Origin: Frigidibacter sp. ROC022
Lineage (GTDB): Bacteria > Pseudomonadota > Alphaproteobacteria > Rhodobacterales > Rhodobacteraceae
Length of the DNA: 64,000 bases
Assembly (NCBI RefSeq): GCF_024723735.1
Contig: NZ_JANQDU010000003.1
Coordinates: 186,001 to 250,000 of the forward strand
Direction: 5' to 3'
Shown in pieces: positions 52,936 to 61,958 of this stretch. Both the position numbers and the translations under genes were made by a program. The notes under the pieces were generated by a model. The model saw only the letters and a program-made list of their open reading frames with translations, was not told where the DNA came from and did not search any database. Position 1 is the first letter of the stretch. Every line of letters starts with the position of its first letter.

Positions 52936-54765
52936 GTGAACAGTAAGCAGAAACAGTTCAACTGGACCTTCTGGATCATCGCCGCGCTGATCTGGTTGGG
53001 CCTGCAAGCCTGGCTCGGCTATCGCAGCGTCCTGCCGCTGCAATACAGCGAGTTCCTGACCTATCTCCAGGACGGGAAGGTCGCCGAGGTGACCGTCACC
53101 GAAACCATGATCGAAGGGAAGTTCTCGCAGCCCGTCGAGGGCAAGGACTACTTCGTCACCCACCGGATCGAGCCGGACTTCGCGGCCGAGCTGGAGAAAT
53201 ACGACGTCAAGTTCGCCGGCGCCTCGGACCAGACCTGGCTGACCACCCTGATTTCCTGGGTCGCACCGGTGCTGTTGTTCTTCGGCCTGTGGATGATCCT
53301 GATGCGCCGCATGTCCGGCGGGCAGGGCGGGCTCGGCAGTCTGGTGAACATCGGCAAGTCCAAGGCGAAGGTCTATCTCGAGACCAAGACCGGCGTCACT
53401 TTCAAGGATGTCGCCGGGGTGGACGAGGCCAAGGGCGAGTTGCAGGAAATCGTCTCGTTCCTTCAGGACAAGGACAAATACGGCCGGCTCGGCGCGCATA
53501 TCCCCAAGGGCATCCTGCTGGTCGGGCCGCCGGGGACCGGCAAGACGCTGCTGGCCCGTGCCGTCGCCGGGGAGGCCGGGGTGCCGTTCTTCTCGATTTC
53601 CGGTTCGGAATTCGTCGAGATGTTCGTCGGGGTCGGCGCCGCCCGGGTGCGCGACCTGTTCGAGCAGGCCCGGAAGGCGGCGCCCTGCATCATCTTCATC
53701 GACGAGCTGGACGCGCTTGGCCGGGCCCGCTCGGCGGTGTCGGGCTATGGCGGCGGAGACGAGAAGGAGCAGACGCTGAACCAGCTTCTGTCCGAGCTCG
53801 ACGGTTTCGATCCGCGGGTGGGCATCGTGCTTCTGGCAGCGACCAACCGGCCCGAGGTCCTGGACGCGGCACTGCTGCGGGCCGGGCGGTTCGACCGGCA
53901 GATCGTCGTGGACCGGCCCGAGCGCAAGGGGCGGGTGGATATCCTGAAGGTCCATACCAAGCGCATCAAACTGTCCGAGGATGTCGATCTGGATCAGGTG
54001 GCGGCGATCACCACCGGCTTCACCGGCGCCGATCTGGCCAACCTTGTCAACGAGGCGGCGATCGTGGCGACCCGGCGCAACGGCGACAAGGTGACGATGG
54101 CCGATCTGACGGCGGCGGTGGAACGGATCGTGGCGGGGGTGGAGCGCAAGTCGCGGGTGCTGGGCAGCGCCGAACGGGCGCGGGTCGCGCATCACGAGAT
54201 GGGCCATGCGCTGGCGGCGGCGAACGTGGAGCACGCCGATCCGGTGCACAAGGTCTCGATCATCCCGCGGTCGATCGGGGCGCTCGGCTACACGATGCAG
54301 CGCCCGACCGAGGACCGCTTCCTGATCACCTTCTCCGAGCTGAAGGACCGCATGACGGTCCTGATGGCCGGGCGCGCCGCCGAGGAACTGGTGTTCGACG
54401 AGATTTCCACCGGCGCCTCGGACGATCTTGCCAAGGCCACCGACATCGCGCGGGAATGCGTGACCCGGTTCGGCATGACTTCGGTGGGGCAGACCGTGCT
54501 GGAGGACAAGCCCGGCCAGTATCTGGACCAGAAGGCCCTGGGCATCGCGACCCGGGACTACTCCGAGGAAACCGCGCGCGAGGTCGATCTGGCGGTGCGC
54601 GGGCTGATCGACGCGGCCTATCAGCGGGCCAAGGAGATCCTGACCGCCCATCTGTCCGATCTGAAGGCCGGGGCGGCGCTGTTGCTGGAAAAGGAAACCA
54701 TCACGCCGGCAGATTTCGCCCCGATCGCGCGCGGCAAGCCGCCCGAAGACGATCAGGCGGCCTGA
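52936..54765 (+). CDS. FtsH-family AAA+ membrane zinc protease
   Basis: ATP-dependent metalloprotease anchored in the inner membrane. The 609-residue protein has two N-terminal helices (about residues 12-30 and 104-122), Walker A GPPGTGKT (197-204), pore motif FVG (230-232), Walker B IFIDELDA, arginine-finger [10 protein letters not shown], and the zinc site HEMGH (His420-His424) with a later [10 protein letters not shown] aspartate. Start is GTG 52936. It is shorter than the usual FtsH and is not next to tilS/folP-type genes, so it may be a second copy; the canonical ftsH cannot be checked here. Confidence 0.92.
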   Translation: MNSKQKQFNWTFWIIAALIWLGLQAWLGYRSVLPLQYSEFLTYLQDGKVAEVTVTETMIEGKFSQPVEGKDYFVTHRIEPDFAAELEKYDVKFAGASDQTWLTTLISWVAPVLLFFGLWMILMRRMSGGQGGLGSLVNIGKSKAKVYLETKTGVTFKDVAGVDEAKGELQEIVSFLQDKDKYGRLGAHIPKGILLVGPPGTGKTLLARAVAGEAGVPFFSISGSEFVEMFVGVGAARVRDLFEQARKAAPCIIFIDELDALGRARSAVSGYGGGDEKEQTLNQLLSELDGFDPRVGIVLLAATNRPEVLDAALLRAGRFDRQIVVDRPERKGRVDILKVHTKRIKLSEDVDLDQVAAITTGFTGADLANLVNEAAIVATRRNGDKVTMADLTAAVERIVAGVERKSRVLGSAERARVAHHEMGHALAAANVEHADPVHKVSIIPRSIGALGYTMQRPTEDRFLITFSELKDRMTVLMAGRAAEELVFDEISTGASDDLAKATDIARECVTRFGMTSVGQTVLEDKPGQYLDQKALGIATRDYSEETAREVDLAVRGLIDAAYQRAKEILTAHLSDLKAGAALLLEKETITPADFAPIARGKPPEDDQAA

Positions 54766-54810
54766 GGCGGGGGCAGATCGGCCGGGCCGGCACTTCGGCC
54801 CGGCGCGATC

Positions 54811-57800
54811 CTAGTCCAGCTCCACCAGCAGGTCCTTGGCGTCGATCTGGTCGCCCGGCGCCACATGCACCGCCTTCACCGTGGCGTCGCGGTCGGCGTG
54901 GATGCCGGTCTCCATCTTCATCGCCTCGATGGTCAGCAGCAGGTCGCCCTGCTTGACCTTGGCGCCGGCCACCGCCGCCACACTCGCGACCACGCCCGGC
55001 ATCGGGGCGCCGACATGGGCCGGATTGCCGGGCTGCGCCTTGGGTCGCGCCGCCGTCACGCCCTTGGCCTTGCGGTTCGGCACCCGGATCAGCCGCGGCT
55101 GGCCGTTCAGTTCGAAGAACACCTTGGCCTCGCCCCGGTCGTCGGTCTCGCCCACCGCCTGCAGGCGGATTTCCAGGGTCTTGCCGGGGTCGATCTCGGC
55201 AGTGATCTCCTCGCCCGGCTCCATGCCGTAGAAGAAGGTCTTGGTCGGCAGGGTGCGCACCGGGCCGTAGGTGGCGTGGCGGCCCATGTAGTCGAGAAAG
55301 ACCTTCGGATACATCAGATAGCCGTTCAGGTCCTCGTCATCGACCTTGAACCCGTTGAGCTGCTTCGACAGGTCGGCCCGCGTCGCTTCCAGATCGACCG
55401 GCTCCATCGCCTTTCCGGGGCGCTCCTTCAGCGGCTTCTCGCCCTTCAGGACCTTGGCCTGCAGGGCCTTGGGCCAGCCGCCGGGCGGTTGCCCGAGGTT
55501 GCCGCGCATCATGTCGACCACCGAATCGGGGAAGGCGACCTCGACATTCGGGTCTTCGACCTCGGCCCGGGTCAGCCCCTGCGCCACCATCATCAGCGCC
55601 ATGTCCCCCACGACCTTCGACGAGGGCGTCACCTTGACGATGTCGCCGAACATCTGGTTGACCTCGGCATACATCTTGGCGACCTCGTGCCAGCGTTCCT
55701 CCAGACCCAGCCCGCGCGCCTGCGCCTTGAGGTTGGTGAACTGGCCGCCGGGCATCTCGTGCAGATAGACCTCGGACGCCGGGGCCTGAAGCCCGCTTTC
55801 GAAGGCGGCGTATTGCGCCCGCACCGTCTCCCAGTAGTTCGAGACCTCGCGCACCACCTCGATGTCGATCCCGGTCTCGCGGTCGGTGCCCTTCAGCGCC
55901 TCGACCAGCGTGCCCATCGTCGCCTGGCTGGTGTTGCCCGAAAGCGAATCCATCGCCGCGTCCACCGCGTCCACGCCGGCCTCGGCGGCGGCAAGGATCG
56001 TCGCGCAGGCGATTCCGGCGGTGTCATGGGTGTGGAAATGGATCGGCAGGCCGACCTCTTCCTTCAGCGCCTTGACAAGAATGCGGGCGGCGGCGGGTTT
56101 CAGCAGCCCGGCCATGTCCTTGAGCCCCAGCACATGCGCCCCGGCGGCTTCCAGCTCCTTCGCCATGCCGACATAGTATTTCAGGTCGTATTTTGCGCGG
56201 TCCGGATTGCCCAGGTCGCCGGTGTAGCAGATCGTGCCCTCGCAGACCTTGCCGGACTCGATCACCGCATCCATCGCCACCCGCATGTTCTCGACCCAGT
56301 TCAGGCTGTCGAAGGTGCGGAAGATATCGACACCGCTGGCGGCGGCCTGACGCACGAAGGACTGCACCACATTGTCGGGATAGTTGGTGTATCCGACCCC
56401 GTTCGAGGCACGCAGAAGCATCTGGGTCAGCAGGTTCGGCATCGCCGCCCGCAGGTCGCGGAGCCGTTGCCAGGGGCATTCCTGCAGGAACCGGTAGGCG
56501 ACGTCGAAGGTCGCCCCGCCCCAGCATTCGACGCTGAACAGCTCGGGCAGATTGGCGGCATAGGCCGGCGCCACCCGGATCATGTCGATCGAGCGCATCC
56601 GCGTGGCCAGCAGGCTCTGGTGCCCGTCGCGCATCGTGGTGTCGGTCAGCAGCAGCCGGTCCTGCGCCTTCATCCAGTCGGCCAGCCCCTGCGGCCCGGT
56701 CTCGTCGAGGATCTGCCTCGTGCCGCGCGGCGGTTCGGGCCGGCGCAGCAGCGGCGGCCGGGGCGGCTTGGCATCGGCGGCGGGCAGGGGCCGGCCCTCG
56801 GTCTCGGGATGGCCGTTGATGGTGATGTCCGCGATGTAGGTGAGGATCTTCGTCGCCCGGTCGCGCCGCGCCGAGAACTGGAACAGCTCCGGTGTCTGGT
56901 CGATGAACTTGGTGTGATACTCGTTGTTCAGGAAGGTCGGGTGCTTCAGCAGGTTTTCGACAAAGGCAATGTTGGTCGAGACGCCCCTGATCCGGAACTC
57001 GCGCAGGGCCCGGTCCATCCGGGCAATCGCGGCCTCGGGGGTCGGCGCCCAGGCGGTGACCTTCTCCAGCAGCGAATCGTAATAGCGGGTGATCACCGCG
57101 CCCGAATAGGCGGTGCCGCCGTCCAGCCGGATGCCCATGCCGGTCGCGCCGCGATAGGCGGTGATCCGGCCGTAATCGGGGATGAAGTTGTTGGTCGGGT
57201 CCTCGGTGGTGATCCGGCACTGGATCGCATGGCCGTGCAGGCGCACGTCATACTGGCTGGGCGTGCCGGTCGCCTCCATCAGGCTCTTGCCCTCGGCGAT
57301 CATTATCTGCGCCTGGACGATGTCGATGCCGGTGACTTCCTCGGTCACCGTATGTTCGACCTGGACCCGCGGATTGACCTCGATGAAATAGAAGGCGCCG
57401 GTCTCCATATCCATCAGGAACTCGACCGTTCCGGCGCATTCGTAATTCACCGCTTCGGCGATCTTCTTGCCGAGCCCGCAGACCTCCTCGCGCTGCGCCG
57501 GCGACAGATAGGGAGCGGGCGCGCGCTCGACGACCTTCTGGTTGCGGCGCTGCACCGAGCAGTCGCGTTCGTAGAGATGATAGATATGGTCCTGGCTGTC
57601 GCCGAGGATCTGCACCTCGACATGGCGGGCCTTGAGAATCATCTTTTCCAGGTAGCCCTCGCCATTGCCAAAGGCGGCCTCGGCCTCGCGCCGGCCCTCG
57701 CGCAGCTTTTCCTCAAGCTCGTCCTCGGACTCGATCGGCCGCATCCCGCGCCCGCCGCCGCCCCAGCTGGCCTTGAGCATCAGCGGATAGCCGACCTCGG

Positions 57801-58254
57801 CCGCCTGGGCCCTGATCCTGTCCATGTCGTCGCCCAGCACCTCGGTCGCCGGGATCACCGGCACCCCGGCGGCGATGGCGACCTTGCGGGCCGAGGCCTT
57901 GTCGCCAAGCGCACGCATCGTCTCGGCCTTGGGGCCGATGAAGGTGATGCCATTGGCGGTGCAGGCATCGACGAAATCGGGATTCTCGCTCAGCAGCCCG
58001 TAGCCCGGATGGATCGCGTCGGCACCCGAGAGCTTGGCGACCCGGATCATCTCCTCGATCGAGAGATAGGCCGCCACCGGTCCCAGTCCTTCGCCGATCC
58101 GATAGGCTTCGTCGGCCTTGAAACGGTGCAGGCTCAGCTTGTCCTCTTCGGCATAGACCGCGACCGTCTTCTTGCCGAGCTCGTTTGCGGCCCGCATCAC
58201 CCGGATCGCGATCTCGCCGCGGTTGGCAATCAGGATTTTCTTGAATTCTGGCAT
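54811..58254 (-). CDS. pyc: Pyruvate carboxylase
   Basis: Biotin enzyme making oxaloacetate from pyruvate, ATP and bicarbonate. The 1147-residue protein has the biotin carboxylase domain (ILIANRGEIAIRVMRAAN start; SWGGGGRGMR ATP-grasp loop; ECAGTVEFLMDMETG and EVNPRVQVEHTVTEEV), the carboxyltransferase TIM barrel (TDTTMRDGHQSLLATRMRSID), the PYC/OADA linker and a C-terminal biotinyl domain with IEAMKMETGI. Length is normal. It is downstream of the DHA2 MFS gene on the same strand (75-bp gap), with no sign of shared function. Confidence 0.96.
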   Translation of the reverse strand: MPEFKKILIANRGEIAIRVMRAANELGKKTVAVYAEEDKLSLHRFKADEAYRIGEGLGPVAAYLSIEEMIRVAKLSGADAIHPGYGLLSENPDFVDACTANGITFIGPKAETMRALGDKASARKVAIAAGVPVIPATEVLGDDMDRIRAQAAEVGYPLMLKASWGGGGRGMRPIESEDELEEKLREGRREAEAAFGNGEGYLEKMILKARHVEVQILGDSQDHIYHLYERDCSVQRRNQKVVERAPAPYLSPAQREEVCGLGKKIAEAVNYECAGTVEFLMDMETGAFYFIEVNPRVQVEHTVTEEVTGIDIVQAQIMIAEGKSLMEATGTPSQYDVRLHGHAIQCRITTEDPTNNFIPDYGRITAYRGATGMGIRLDGGTAYSGAVITRYYDSLLEKVTAWAPTPEAAIARMDRALREFRIRGVSTNIAFVENLLKHPTFLNNEYHTKFIDQTPELFQFSARRDRATKILTYIADITINGHPETEGRPLPAADAKPPRPPLLRRPEPPRGTRQILDETGPQGLADWMKAQDRLLLTDTTMRDGHQSLLATRMRSIDMIRVAPAYAANLPELFSVECWGGATFDVAYRFLQECPWQRLRDLRAAMPNLLTQMLLRASNGVGYTNYPDNVVQSFVRQAAASGVDIFRTFDSLNWVENMRVAMDAVIESGKVCEGTICYTGDLGNPDRAKYDLKYYVGMAKELEAAGAHVLGLKDMAGLLKPAAARILVKALKEEVGLPIHFHTHDTAGIACATILAAAEAGVDAVDAAMDSLSGNTSQATMGTLVEALKGTDRETGIDIEVVREVSNYWETVRAQYAAFESGLQAPASEVYLHEMPGGQFTNLKAQARGLGLEERWHEVAKMYAEVNQMFGDIVKVTPSSKVVGDMALMMVAQGLTRAEVEDPNVEVAFPDSVVDMMRGNLGQPPGGWPKALQAKVLKGEKPLKERPGKAMEPVDLEATRADLSKQLNGFKVDDEDLNGYLMYPKVFLDYMGRHATYGPVRTLPTKTFFYGMEPGEEITAEIDPGKTLEIRLQAVGETDDRGEAKVFFELNGQPRLIRVPNRKAKGVTAARPKAQPGNPAHVGAPMPGVVASVAAVAGAKVKQGDLLLTIEAMKMETGIHADRDATVKAVHVAPGDQIDAKDLLVELD

Positions 58255-58329
58255 GAGGCTCCCCCGGCTTCGTTACGCCAGTGTCATGCTGCAGTGCGGA
58301 AAACGCAAGGGGGCGGCGGCTGTCGGGGC

Positions 58330-59868
58330 CTATTCGGACTTGTGCACCATCCGGTTCGTCAGGGGCCGTTCCTCTAGGATCAGCGAAAACCCGAAACCCA
58401 CCAGGGCAATCCCGGCCGCGATCCAGTAGATCGGGTGCAGCGCACCGACCACCGCGGCAATCGCGCTCTCGCGCAGGTCCGGTGGCATCGCGGCCATCAT
58501 CTGCGGCCCGATCTCCAGACCGCCGCCAAGGTCGGCGGCACCCTGCACCGCGCCCAGTCGCGATGCCATGCCCGAGGCGAACAGGGCGCCGAACAGCGCC
58601 ACGGCCATCGACCCGCCGACCTGCCTGAACATCAGCCCGGCAGCGGTCGCGGTTCCCAGTTGCTGGCGCGGCACCGCGTTCTGCACCGCCGTGGTCAGTA
58701 CCGGGAAGATGCAGCCCATGCCCAGCCCGACCAGAAGGATGAAGAACCCGATCAGCGGGTAGGGCGTGGTGTCGGTTATCGTCGACAGCGTCAGCATCCC
58801 GACGATCAGAAAGCTGGTGCCTATCCGGGTCAGGATCCGGTATTTCCCGGTCCGCCCCATGTATTGGCCCGCCAGGGTCGAGGCGCTCATGATCCCCGCG
58901 GTCATTGGGATCAGCTGCCAGCCCGACACCGTCGGGGTCGAGCCCTGGGCGATCTGCAGGAACACCGGAATGAAGGTGATCGAGCCGAACATCGACGCCC
59001 CGGCGACAAAGCCGATCACGCAGGTGACCCAGAACACGTTCAGCCTGAACAGGCCCAGCGGCAGGATCGGCTCGGCCGCGCGGCGCTCGATCATCAGGAA
59101 GGCGGCCAGCGACAGCAGCGCCAGCGCCATGAGGCCCAGCGACATGGGGCTGCTCCAGGGCAGGGTGCGCCCGCCCAGCGAGGTGACCAGCACCGTCGCG
59201 CCCAGGGTCAGGCTCAGCGCGATGGCCCCGGCATAGTCGATCTTGTGCGACACCCGGTCGGGATGCGCCTTGAAGCCCAGGGTAAAGCCCACCACCGCCG
59301 CCAGCCCGAGCGGGATGTTGATGTAGAAGATCCAGTGCCAGGACAGGTTCTCGACGAACCAGCCGCCCAGCAGCGGCCCGATGACCGACGAGGTCGAGAA
59401 TACCGCCGCGAAAACGCCCTGCACCTTGCCGCGATCCTTGGGCGCGATCACGTCGCCGATGATCGACAGCGCCAGGACGAACAGCCCGCCGCCGCCAAGC
59501 CCCTGCAGGGCCCGCGACACGATCAGGAAGGTCATCGACTGCGACAGGCCGCAGAGCGCCGAACCGGTCAGGAACATCCCCACCGAGATGAAGACCATGA
59601 CCCTGCGGCCATAGAGATCGCCCATCTTGCCGTAGAGCGGCGCCACGATGGTCGATGCCAGGATATAGGCGGTGACCACCCAGCTCAGATGTTCCAGCCC
59701 GCCAAGATCGGCGACAATGGTCGGCAGCGCCGTCGAGACGATGGTCTGGTCCAGCGAGGCCAGCAGCAGCAGCACCGCCACCGAGCCGATGACCACGCGC
59801 ACCGCGCTGTCCGGTGACGGGACGGGGGCGGCGGTTCGGGCATCCGGGGATTGGGTGGTATTGGTCAC
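58330..59868 (-). CDS. MFS exporter, DHA2 (EmrB/QacA) family
   Basis: A 512-residue proton-coupled efflux protein with about fourteen helices. Typical DHA2 motifs: LDQTIVSTALPTI in helix 1, the GKMGDLYGRRVMVFISVG loop, SRALQGLGGGGLFVLALSIIGD and the GPLLGGWFVENLSWHWIFYINIPLG segment. It begins at GTG 59868 and is divergent from a MarR regulator across a 172-bp gap with the GCGCAT-N4-ATGCGC inverted repeat, which suggests substrate-induced derepression. Substrates unknown. Confidence 0.93.
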   Translation of the reverse strand: MTNTTQSPDARTAAPVPSPDSAVRVVIGSVAVLLLLASLDQTIVSTALPTIVADLGGLEHLSWVVTAYILASTIVAPLYGKMGDLYGRRVMVFISVGMFLTGSALCGLSQSMTFLIVSRALQGLGGGGLFVLALSIIGDVIAPKDRGKVQGVFAAVFSTSSVIGPLLGGWFVENLSWHWIFYINIPLGLAAVVGFTLGFKAHPDRVSHKIDYAGAIALSLTLGATVLVTSLGGRTLPWSSPMSLGLMALALLSLAAFLMIERRAAEPILPLGLFRLNVFWVTCVIGFVAGASMFGSITFIPVFLQIAQGSTPTVSGWQLIPMTAGIMSASTLAGQYMGRTGKYRILTRIGTSFLIVGMLTLSTITDTTPYPLIGFFILLVGLGMGCIFPVLTTAVQNAVPRQQLGTATAAGLMFRQVGGSMAVALFGALFASGMASRLGAVQGAADLGGGLEIGPQMMAAMPPDLRESAIAAVVGALHPIYWIAAGIALVGFGFSLILEERPLTNRMVHKSE

Positions 59869-59960
59869 GGGACGAGGGCTCCGGATCTCGGACGGGGAAG
59901 CGGCGCGGTACGGGGTCCGCAGCCGCGGCGAGAGCTAGCTGTCGCCACGATATGTGTCAA

Positions 59961-59976
59961 GCGCATGTATATGCGC
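59961..59976. promoter_or_regulatory. Inverted repeat, candidate MarR operator
   Basis: GCGCAT (59961-59966) and ATGCGC (59971-59976) form a perfect 6-bp inverted repeat with 4-bp spacing. It lies next to a leftward TTGACA box (59955-59960) ahead of the exporter gene and 65 bp before the MarR start, in the divergent gap. Repressor binding here would block both promoters. Confidence 0.58.
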
Positions 59977-60040
59977 ATGGCATGTTATTGACTTTTGCAT
60001 ATGTTTCTGCCATGCGGCGCCACATGGGGACAGGCAGGTC

Positions 60041-60649
60041 ATGAGCAAGGGCTGGAAATACGGCGATCCGGTGCCGTTCATGCACGACCGGGTGGCCGAG
60101 ACCCTGCGCGCGGAAGGTCTGGCCGACGCGGCGATTCCGGCTCTGCTCGACTTCGACACCGCGAATTTCCAGTGGCACCGGGTCGTGGCGCGCGGCGAGA
60201 TCATGCAGTCGATCCTGAACCGGCTGAAGGTCGATCTCGACCTGTCGCTCTATCAGGGACTGCTGGCGCTGATCCGTATCCAGGCCGGTGTCGGACGCGA
60301 GGCCGCGCAGCCCACCATCGGGCTGGTGGCCGAGGAGATGGCGGTGGACCCGTCGCGGGCCAGCCGGATCGTCTCGGAACTGGTCAATCGCGGCTATGTC
60401 CGCCGCGAGGTGGCGCAGGACGACGGTCGCCGCTCGGTCCTGTCGCTGACGCCCAGGGGGTTCGAATTGCTGGGCCGGTTCCGGGCCGAGAAATGGCAGA
60501 TCATGGCCCGCGTGTTCCGCGACTGGGAGCCCGAGAGCGTTGCCCATTTCGCCCGCTCGATCCGGGCCTATACCGAAAGCGTGCAGGCGGTGATGGCCGA
60601 ACGCGCCGCCGAACCGGCGCCCGAGCCGCCCGATTGCGGGTCGGACTAG
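60041..60649 (+). CDS. MarR-family regulator
   Basis: The 202-residue protein from the ATG at 60041 has an extended N-terminus, then a helical core and winged helix TIGLVAEEMAVDPSRASRIVSELVNRGYVRREVAQDDGRRSVLSLTPRG, diagnostic of MarR proteins. An in-frame upstream start at 59954 would translate Cys-rich, unlikely sequence through the operator region. It is divergent from the DHA2 exporter and probably represses it. A 9-bp gap separates it from the convergent hydroxyacid dehydrogenase. Confidence 0.9.
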   Translation: MSKGWKYGDPVPFMHDRVAETLRAEGLADAAIPALLDFDTANFQWHRVVARGEIMQSILNRLKVDLDLSLYQGLLALIRIQAGVGREAAQPTIGLVAEEMAVDPSRASRIVSELVNRGYVRREVAQDDGRRSVLSLTPRGFELLGRFRAEKWQIMARVFRDWEPESVAHFARSIRAYTESVQAVMAERAAEPAPEPPDCGSD

Positions 60650-60658
60650 GGTTGCCGC

Positions 60659-61804
60659 TCAGACTCCGCTGACCACCGCCTTGCGCACATCCGCCGGTTT
60701 CTCCGCCGCCAGTTGCCCCAGGTTGGCCCGCAGGTCCGCGGTCAGCATCTGCACCAGATGCTCGGCCCCGGCCGCGCCCAGGGCGCCCAGGGCATAGTGG
60801 AATGCCTTGCCGAGAAAGACGAAATCGGCGCCCATCGCGATGGCGCGCAGGATGTCCAGCCCGCCCTCGATGCCGCTGTCGTAGATCAGCGGGTATTCCG
60901 GGCCGACCGCCGCCCGGATGCCGGGCAGGCAGTCCAGCGCTGCCGGTGCCCCGTCGAACTGCCGTGCCGCGTGGTTCGAGACCCAGACCGCATCGACCCC
61001 GGCATCCTTCAGCCGCAGCGATACCTCCGGGTCCAGCACGCCCTTGACGACGAACTTGCCGCTCCATTCCTCGCGCAGCATCTCGACATAGTCCCATTCG
61101 GGCGCGATCCGCATCAGATAGCCGATATGCGCGGTCGAGGGCAGGGCGCCCTTGTGCTCCGAATACCGTTCGATGAAGCGCATCTTCGGCATACCCAGCC
61201 GGGCGGTGCCCAGGGCCCAGGCCGGGCATTGCGCAATATGCCAGAGCGTGCGCGGGGTGATCTGCGGCGGATGCGTCAGCCCGCCGCGAATCTGCCGCTC
61301 GCGCCGCGAACTGGCCGGCACGTCCACCGTCAGCACCAGGGTATGGAACCCGGCGCCCTTGATCCGGGCCAGCATGTCGGCGCGCACCGCGGGATCGCGC
61401 GGCGGATAAAGCTGGAACCAGCCCTGATCGCCCACCACATCCGCGACATCCTCGGGCGCCCGGGTGGCCATGGTGGACATCGCATAGGGGATCGCGTGCC
61501 GCGCCCCCAGCTCGGCCAGAATCCGTTCCGCCCCCGGCCACATCGCGCCGGACATGCCCACCGGGGCAATCCCGAAGGGCAGCCCCTGCTTGCAGCCCAG
61601 CAACTCGACCGAGAGATCGGCGGTCACCTCGCCCTTCAGCACCTGCGGCAGGAACAGCACCCGGTCCAGCGCGGCGCGGTTGCGGACCATCCCGGTCTCG
61701 GTCCCGGTGGCGCTGTCGAGATATTCCCACATGAAATGCGGTATCCGGCGCCGGGCACGGGCGCGCAGGTCGGAGAGGGCGGGGTAGCGTGTGTCGAGAT
61801 CCAT
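60659..61804 (-). CDS. FMN-dependent alpha-hydroxyacid dehydrogenase/oxidase family
   Basis: Flavoenzyme of the lactate dehydrogenase (LldD)/glycolate oxidase family. From the ATG at 61804 it has 381 residues: N-terminal DLRARARRRIPHFMWEYLDSATG, FMN-binding FGIAPVGMSGAMWPGAE, YPPRDPAV, and KGVLDPEVS with the FMN lysine. The active-site segment reads VSNHAARQFDG with catalytic His278, whereas the family signature is S-N-H-G-[AG]-R-Q: Ala279 replaces the usual Gly. The His and Arg281 are kept. It is convergent with the MarR gene and divergent from the radical SAM gene. Substrate unclear. Confidence 0.88.
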   Translation of the reverse strand: MDLDTRYPALSDLRARARRRIPHFMWEYLDSATGTETGMVRNRAALDRVLFLPQVLKGEVTADLSVELLGCKQGLPFGIAPVGMSGAMWPGAERILAELGARHAIPYAMSTMATRAPEDVADVVGDQGWFQLYPPRDPAVRADMLARIKGAGFHTLVLTVDVPASSRRERQIRGGLTHPPQITPRTLWHIAQCPAWALGTARLGMPKMRFIERYSEHKGALPSTAHIGYLMRIAPEWDYVEMLREEWSGKFVVKGVLDPEVSLRLKDAGVDAVWVSNHAARQFDGAPAALDCLPGIRAAVGPEYPLIYDSGIEGGLDILRAIAMGADFVFLGKAFHYALGALGAAGAEHLVQMLTADLRANLGQLAAEKPADVRKAVVSGV

Positions 61805-61958
61805 ACCCGGTTTCTGGCCCGGCGGCGCGGGATTGGCAACGGGCTCTGTCGCCCGCGGCAGGGGGCTGGCCCCGACAAACCTGCGGGGGTCGGGTATTCC
61901 GGCGTTGACGCAACGGCATTGCGGCCCAATGCTGGACCCGGCTCCAAGGAGGGCGCGG

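Noticed and set aside
52741-54651. 636-codon minus-strand frame opposite the FtsH gene
   Set aside because: Antisense shadow; the plus-strand protease has all catalytic motifs.
54865-58377. A 1170-codon open frame on the plus strand opposite pyruvate carboxylase
   Set aside because: It is an antisense shadow of a GC-rich, highly conserved gene; its translation is low-complexity and His/Asp/Gln-rich without any motif.
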